Below are positions 59,542 to 64,000 of a DNA stretch of 64,000 nucleotides, piece after piece (position 1 is the stretch's first letter; every line of letters starts with the position of its first letter). The stretch covers positions 434,001 to 498,000 of the forward strand of contig MCGO01000017.1 of NCBI GenBank assembly GCA_002104985.1, written 5' to 3'. The position numbers were made by a program, and so were the translations under genes. Under the pieces are notes generated by a model. It was given only the letters and a program-made list of their open reading frames with translations. It had not been told where the DNA came from and did not search any database. This DNA is from Rhizoclosmatium globosum. Taxonomy: Eukaryota > Chytridiomycota > Chytridiomycetes > Chytridiales > Chytriomycetaceae.

Positions 59542-62500
59542 ATGACCTTCCACATTCCATATCGCAAGCCATCTCGTCGTGCTATTGATCCACATGTAAA
59601 TCCTGATCATTCTTGGACGGTATACAATGCATTTGATTACGACGTGAAGCCTGGTCAGAGACGTAGTATTGACCCATGTTTGGAAGTGCGTATTCCTCAG
59701 GACTCCATTCTTCGAACTCGCACACACCTACCATGTGGCTGTAATGTCATTTCCCATGTATATGCTTATAATCCGCGGATTCGTTGGATTCATCCAGTTG
59801 TTGATGTCATTAATGCAAGGGAACAAGTCTTAAAGATGAAACGTGGCGATCCACTTGCAGATTTCTGCATTGTATGTCCTCTGTCTTCTGTTCCTATCCT
59901 TACCCAAAAATACTGAATAAATCGTCTTTGCATATCTTTTCTTCAAACACCATATGTGGTCATTCACACAGGCTCTCATTTACACAGATTATAGCAGCAC
60001 CGTCGAATTCTACGGAGAGTGTCAACTCAACGACGAGGGATAAATCTGCGAGTTTGAAGGCAAATGGAGATGAGTTGAGTGTCTTGTGGTGACTAGTGTA
60101 CTCACGTTTTACACAGATATGCCAGCACCTTCGAAATCTACGGAGAGTATCAAAACAACTACGAGGGAAATCTCTGCAAATTTGGAGACGAATGGAGGTG
60201 AGTTGAGTGTGTTGTGGTGACTAGTGTACTCACCTTTTACACAGATATGCCAGCACCTTCGAAATCTACGAAGAGTATCAAAACAACTACAAGGGAAAGC
60301 TGTGCGAGTTTGGAGGCGAATGGAGGTAAGTTGAGTGTGTTGTGGTGACTAGTGTACTCACGTTTTACACAGAATTGCCAGCACCTTCGAAATCTACGAA
60401 GAGTATCAAAACAACTACAAGGGAAAGCTCTGCAAATTTGGAGACGAATGGAGGTAAGTTGAGTGTGTTGTGGTGACTAGTGTACTCACCTTTTACACAG
60501 ATATGCCAGCACCTTTCGAAATCTACGAAGAGTATCAAAAACAATTACAAGGGAAAGCTGTGCGAGTTTGGAGGCGAATGGAGGTAAGTTGAGTGTGTTG
60601 TGGTGACTAGTGTACTCACGTTTTACACAGATATGCCAGCACCTTCGAAATCTACGAAGAGTATCAAAACAACTACAAGGGAAAGCTCTGCAAATTTGGA
60701 GACGAATGGAGGTGAGTTGAGTGTGTTGTGGTGACTAGTGTACTCACCTTTTACACAGATATGCCAGCACCTTCAAAATCTACGAAGAGTATCAAAACAA
60801 CTACGAGGGAAAGCTCTGCAAATTTGGAGACGAATGGAGGTAAGTTGAGTGTGTTGTGGTGACTAGTGTACTCACGTTTTAACACAGATATGCCAGCACC
60901 TTCGAAAATCTACGAAGAGTATCAAAAACAACTACAAGGGAAAGCTGTGCGAGTTTGGGAGGCGAATGGAGGTAAGTTGAGTGTGGTTGTGGTGACTAGT
61001 GTACTCACGTTTTACCACAGAAATTGCCAGCACCTTCGAAATCTACGAAGAGTATCAAAACAACTACAAGGGAAAGCTCTGCAAATTTGGAGACGAATGG
61101 AGGTGAGTTGAGTGTGTTGTGGTGACTAGTGTACTCACCTTTTACACAGATATGTCAGCACCTTCGAAATCTACGGAGAGTATCAAAACAACTACGAGGG
61201 AAAGCTCTGCAAATTTGGAGACGAATGGAGGTGAGTTGAGTGTGTTGTGGTGACTAGTGTACTCACGTTTACACAGAATTGCCAGCACCTTCGAAATCTA
61301 CGAAGAGTATCAAAACAACTACAAGGGAAAGCTCTGCAAATTTGGAGACGAATGGAGGTAAGTTGAGTGTGTTGTGGTGACTAGTGTACTCACCTTTTAC
61401 ACAGATATGCCAGCACCTTTCGAAATCTACGAAGAGTATCAAACAATACAAGGGAAAGCTGTGCGAGTTTGGGAAGGCGAATGGAGGTAAGTTGAGTGTT
61501 GTTGTGGTGGACTAGTGTACTCACGTTTACACAGATATGCCAGCACCTTCGAAATCTACGAAGAGTATCAAAACAACTACAAGGGAAAGCTGTGCGAGTT
61601 TGGAGGCGAATGGAGGTAAGTTGAGTGTGTTGTGGTGACTAGTGTACTCACGTTTTACACAGAATTGCCAGCACCTTCGAAATCTACGAAGAGTATCAAA
61701 AACTACAAGGGAAAGCTCTGCAAATTTTGGAGACGAATGGAGGTGAGTTGAGTGTGTTGTGGTGACTAGTGTACTCACCTTTTACACAGATATGTCAGCA
61801 CCTTCGAAATCTACGAGAGTATCAAAACAACTACGAGGGAAAGCTCTGCAATTTGGAGACGAATGGAGGTGAGTTGAGTGGTGTTGTGGTGACTAGTGTA
61901 CTCACCTTTTACACAGATATGCCAGCACCTTGAAAATCTACGAAGAGTATCAAACAACTACAAGGGAAAGCTCTGCAAATTGGAGACGAATGGAGGTGAG
62001 TTGAGTGTGTTGTGGTGACTAGTGTACTCACGTTTACACAGATATGCCAGCACCTTCAAAATCTACGAAGAGTATCAAAAACAACTACGAGGGAAAGCTC
62101 TGCAAATTTGGAGACGAATGGAGGTAAGTTGAGTGTGTTGTGGTGACTAGTGTACTCACGTTTTTACACAGATATGCCAGCACCTTCGAAATCTACGAAG
62201 AGTATCAAAACAACTACAAGGGAAAGCTGTGCGAGTTTGGAGGCGAATGGAGGTAAGTTGAGTGTGTTGTGGTGACTAGTGTACTCACGTTTTACACAGA
62301 ATTGCCAGCACCTTCGAAATCTACGGAGAGTATCAAAACAACTACGAGGGAAAGCTCTGCAAATTTGGAGGCGAATGGAGGTAAGTTGAGTGTGTTGTGG
62401 TGACTAGTGTACTCACGTTTTACACAGATATGCCAGCACCTTCGAAATCTACGAAGAGTATCAAAACAACTACAAGGGAAAGCTCTGCAAATTTGGAGAC

Positions 62501-62735
62501 GAATGGAGGTGAGTTGAGTGTGTTGTGGTGACTAGTGTACTCACCTTTTACACAGATATGCCAGCACCTTGAAAATCTACGAAGAGTATCAAAACAACTA
62601 CAAGGGAAAGCTCTGCAAATTTGGAGACGAATGGAGGTGAGTTCAGTGTGTTGCTTTTGGCAATGTGTGTAAGCATAGTTGATGCTACACAGGAAGTGAC
62701 TTAAATGTTCTTCAGCATGAAATAATTGAAGGTTT
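59542..62735 (+). CDS. dUTPase-fold-like protein with 21-exon tandem repeat tail
   Basis: The first exon (59542 to about 59871) encodes MTFHIPYRKPSRRAIDPHVN, AFDYDVKPGQRRSIDPCLEV, RIPQDSILRTR and INAREQVLKMKRGDPLADF. The strand order and the closing KRGDPLAD resemble the trimeric dUTPase jelly roll (compare KRGDRIAQ), but the catalytic motif with IDxxYxG is not seen, so enzymatic activity is doubtful. A donor gtatgt follows. From 59988 come 21 exons of 81 nt, each encoding a 27-residue repeat (DMPAPSKSTKSIKTTTRES, then SANLETNG or CASLEANG), then a short last exon GSDLNVLQHEIIEGLFF with TGA near 62735. The first repeat unit has lost its GT donor (ggagATGAG), so whether the tail is joined to the dUTPase-like part is unproven; without splicing the chain stops at 60092. 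Confidence 0.5.
59988..62640 (+). repeat. Tandem array of 21 exon+intron cassettes, 128-bp unit
   Basis: Each unit has acag at the 3' splice site, an 81-nt exon starting ATATGCCAGCACC or AATTGCCAGCACC, a donor GAG|GTGAGT or GAG|GTAAGT, and an intron of about 47 nt with gtgactagtgtactcac and ttttacacag. Units begin near 59988, 60117, 60245, 60372, 60498, 60629, 60757, 60887, 61020, 61149, 61274, 61403, 61533, 61662, 61789, 61915, 62041, 62169, 62298, 62426 and 62554. Exon variants (tctgcaaat/tgtgcgagt, gacgaat/gcgaat, atatg/aattg) recur in mixed order, with a partial higher-order pattern (units 8-10 resemble 13-15). Confidence 0.95.
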
Positions 62736-62780
62736 ATTTTTTTGATTAAATAAACACCTTTTTATGGTTTTCTGTTATTG

Positions 62781-64000
62781 CTATGATGTTGCAGTGGAAG
62801 GCAAAGGAGGTGGATGATTTTGTTGCTGAACACGTCGTACTCGATTTTCACTGTTGTCTTCTGTATCCATGGATTCATTCATGCTTATGACTGCGTCTTT
62901 ATTTGTTGAAGTAGGGTGGATCCGAGGAACACGAATAGAGTCAAAAGACGTTGCTGTATCTTCAAAACTTGTGAATATTGATGATGTTGATGGGAAGTAT
63001 GGCACGGATGAAGCAATGGTTTGATTTGTTGGCTGTTCAGTATCACTTTTTATGCGGCGAACTTTAGATGATGTTGAAGCTTTGGACTCAGGATCCAGAA
63101 ACTGTCCAACATCATTCCATTGTTTGCGGTAACTTATGTAGCTTTGATCATGGCGCAGATTTGTAATTACTCCCAAAGCAGCAGAACGGTTTAAAAACGG
63201 CAAGATACGAATATCTTGGAACCGATGAGGACGGGAACATCCCACAAACAACCCGTTCAGAGTTAAACTATTTGTCCAACTTGGATTTGGATTTAAATCA
63301 AGGATAACACGATTAAAAGTTTCTCCTTGTCCCTTGTGATAGGTTGAAGCTGAACAATGGTCAAAGCCACAAGACACTACTGAAACTGTGACATCACCTT
63401 CCAAATCCTTTCCAATTTTTACACTTAGTTTTCTTGAACTTTCCTTTGAGAATGAAGGGATGGGCAGTAAGATTTTTGAATTAGATAGTGATGGCATTCC
63501 TTGAGGCATCAAGTTTTGGTCAAGCTCAATAACTGAAAACCATGGAGGTATAATTGTGATTACATCACCAGGGGATGCATTAACAAGGCATGTTGCTAAA
63601 GTTTCTGGATTTTGTGGATATATACTATTGTACATGCACTGTGTCCCATTATTGAGCTTTGCAGCAGTGTTAAAGTTGTAATTTAAAGCAACAGGAGCTC
63701 CATGAACATATATACCCCAGAGACTTGGGAATTTTTCAGCCTCTTCATCTGATAGTTGGTGTACTAAAGGGTAAAGTTAGTATCTATATTTTAAGAAATG
63801 TTTGTACCTGTGTTGTCCCACAATGGTAATCTCCATCTAATGACTGCTTGACCCCTTGATAAAGCAAGTCGTTTTAGCAAAAGCCAGTTGTATGCATTCA
63901 CTGAAGAATTGACAGCAGAGAATAAACGTGCTGTATACCACATGGGATCCAAGAGGAAATCTTCAGGGCTAAGTACTCGAAAATGCTTGCACCGATGTGG
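62781..64000 (-). CDS. PIF1-like SF1 helicase, C-terminal part (runs off window)
   Basis: The reverse strand from 64000 reads HRCKHFRVLSPEDFLLDPMW, LLLKRLALSRGQAVIRWRLP, then an intron (63764-63807), then YVHGAPVALNYNFNTAAKL and NNGTQCMYNSIYPQ, which correspond to the GxPVMLxxNxxxxxGLxNGT block of PIF1 helicases. Motif V reads STYHKGQGETFNRVILDLNP and motif VI LNGLFVGCSRPHRFQDIRIL, both with the key residues kept. A polar, Ser/Thr-rich tail of about 120 residues follows and ends at 62781. The ATPase motifs I-III lie beyond the window. Divergent PIF1-like helicases of this kind are common in eukaryotic mobile elements and giant-virus-like insertions. It converges on the repeat-exon gene with 45 bp between stops. 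Confidence 0.8.

Noticed and set aside
59988..62640. Noncoding minisatellite only
   Set aside because: Splice sites and a phase-symmetric open exon are kept in almost every unit, and a matching last exon follows; kept as exon array with stated doubt.

Overview
The window looks like nuclear DNA of an early-diverging fungus, most likely a chytrid. It has a Zn2Cys6/Fungal_trans transcription factor (fungus-specific), many short GT-AG introns of about 45-60 bp, AATAAA-type poly(A) signals, compact genes on both strands, and DM9 and plant-like leucine-rich-repeat proteins that ascomycete yeasts rarely carry. Nearly every multi-exon gene, housekeeping ones included, changes reading frame inside well-conserved domains. 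I read this mainly as uncorrected single-base indels in a long-read consensus, so CDS spans below are gene extents and not clean ORFs.

Layout. 1-24.3 kb is gene-dense: the Zn2Cys6 factor with a Met/Gly/Asn/Gln tail, C1D/Rrp47, Nol12/Rrp17, an acidic protein, a 1.4 kb element with 52-bp terminal inverted repeats, Rtp1/TANGO6, Spp2/GPKOW, an Alba protein, LRR genes, a Sec14-GOLD protein, adrenodoxin reductase, RuvB-like 2, PXMP4/PMP24 and mitochondrial ribosome recycling factor. 24.5-34.1 kb is a head-to-tail array of seven related genes that I cannot assign to a described family. They combine an N-terminal LD-like motif (LDxLLxxL), a coiled coil or PH domain, a serine/basic GWxGxSRSKS module and, in three members, a C-terminal GGRF. 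34.3-43.8 kb holds a small Cys-rich family with a truncated tandem copy, Rad6, a membrane-anchored ankyrin protein and a two-repeat DM9 protein. 44.5-58.7 kb is a rearranged block: a satellite of about 53 copies of a 145-bp unit lies between two inverted 1.8 kb arms, each carrying one copy of an unrecognised gene, and the block is bracketed by direct repeats of an F-box-like gene start.

58.9-64 kb looks like an element- or virus-derived module. It has an unrecognised protein, a dUTPase-fold-like protein followed by 21 tandem 128-bp cassettes, and a PIF1-like helicase. Each cassette is an 81-nt exon plus an intron of about 47 nt, with splice signals kept copy after copy. This exon array and the seven-gene LD/PH cluster are the most unusual things here.

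Functionally, the left third is mostly RNA and ribosome biology (C1D, Nol12, Rtp1, Spp2, Alba, RuvBL2, RRF). Several gene pairs sit 60-70 bp apart, some probably sharing promoters. Nothing links these genes into one pathway beyond that.
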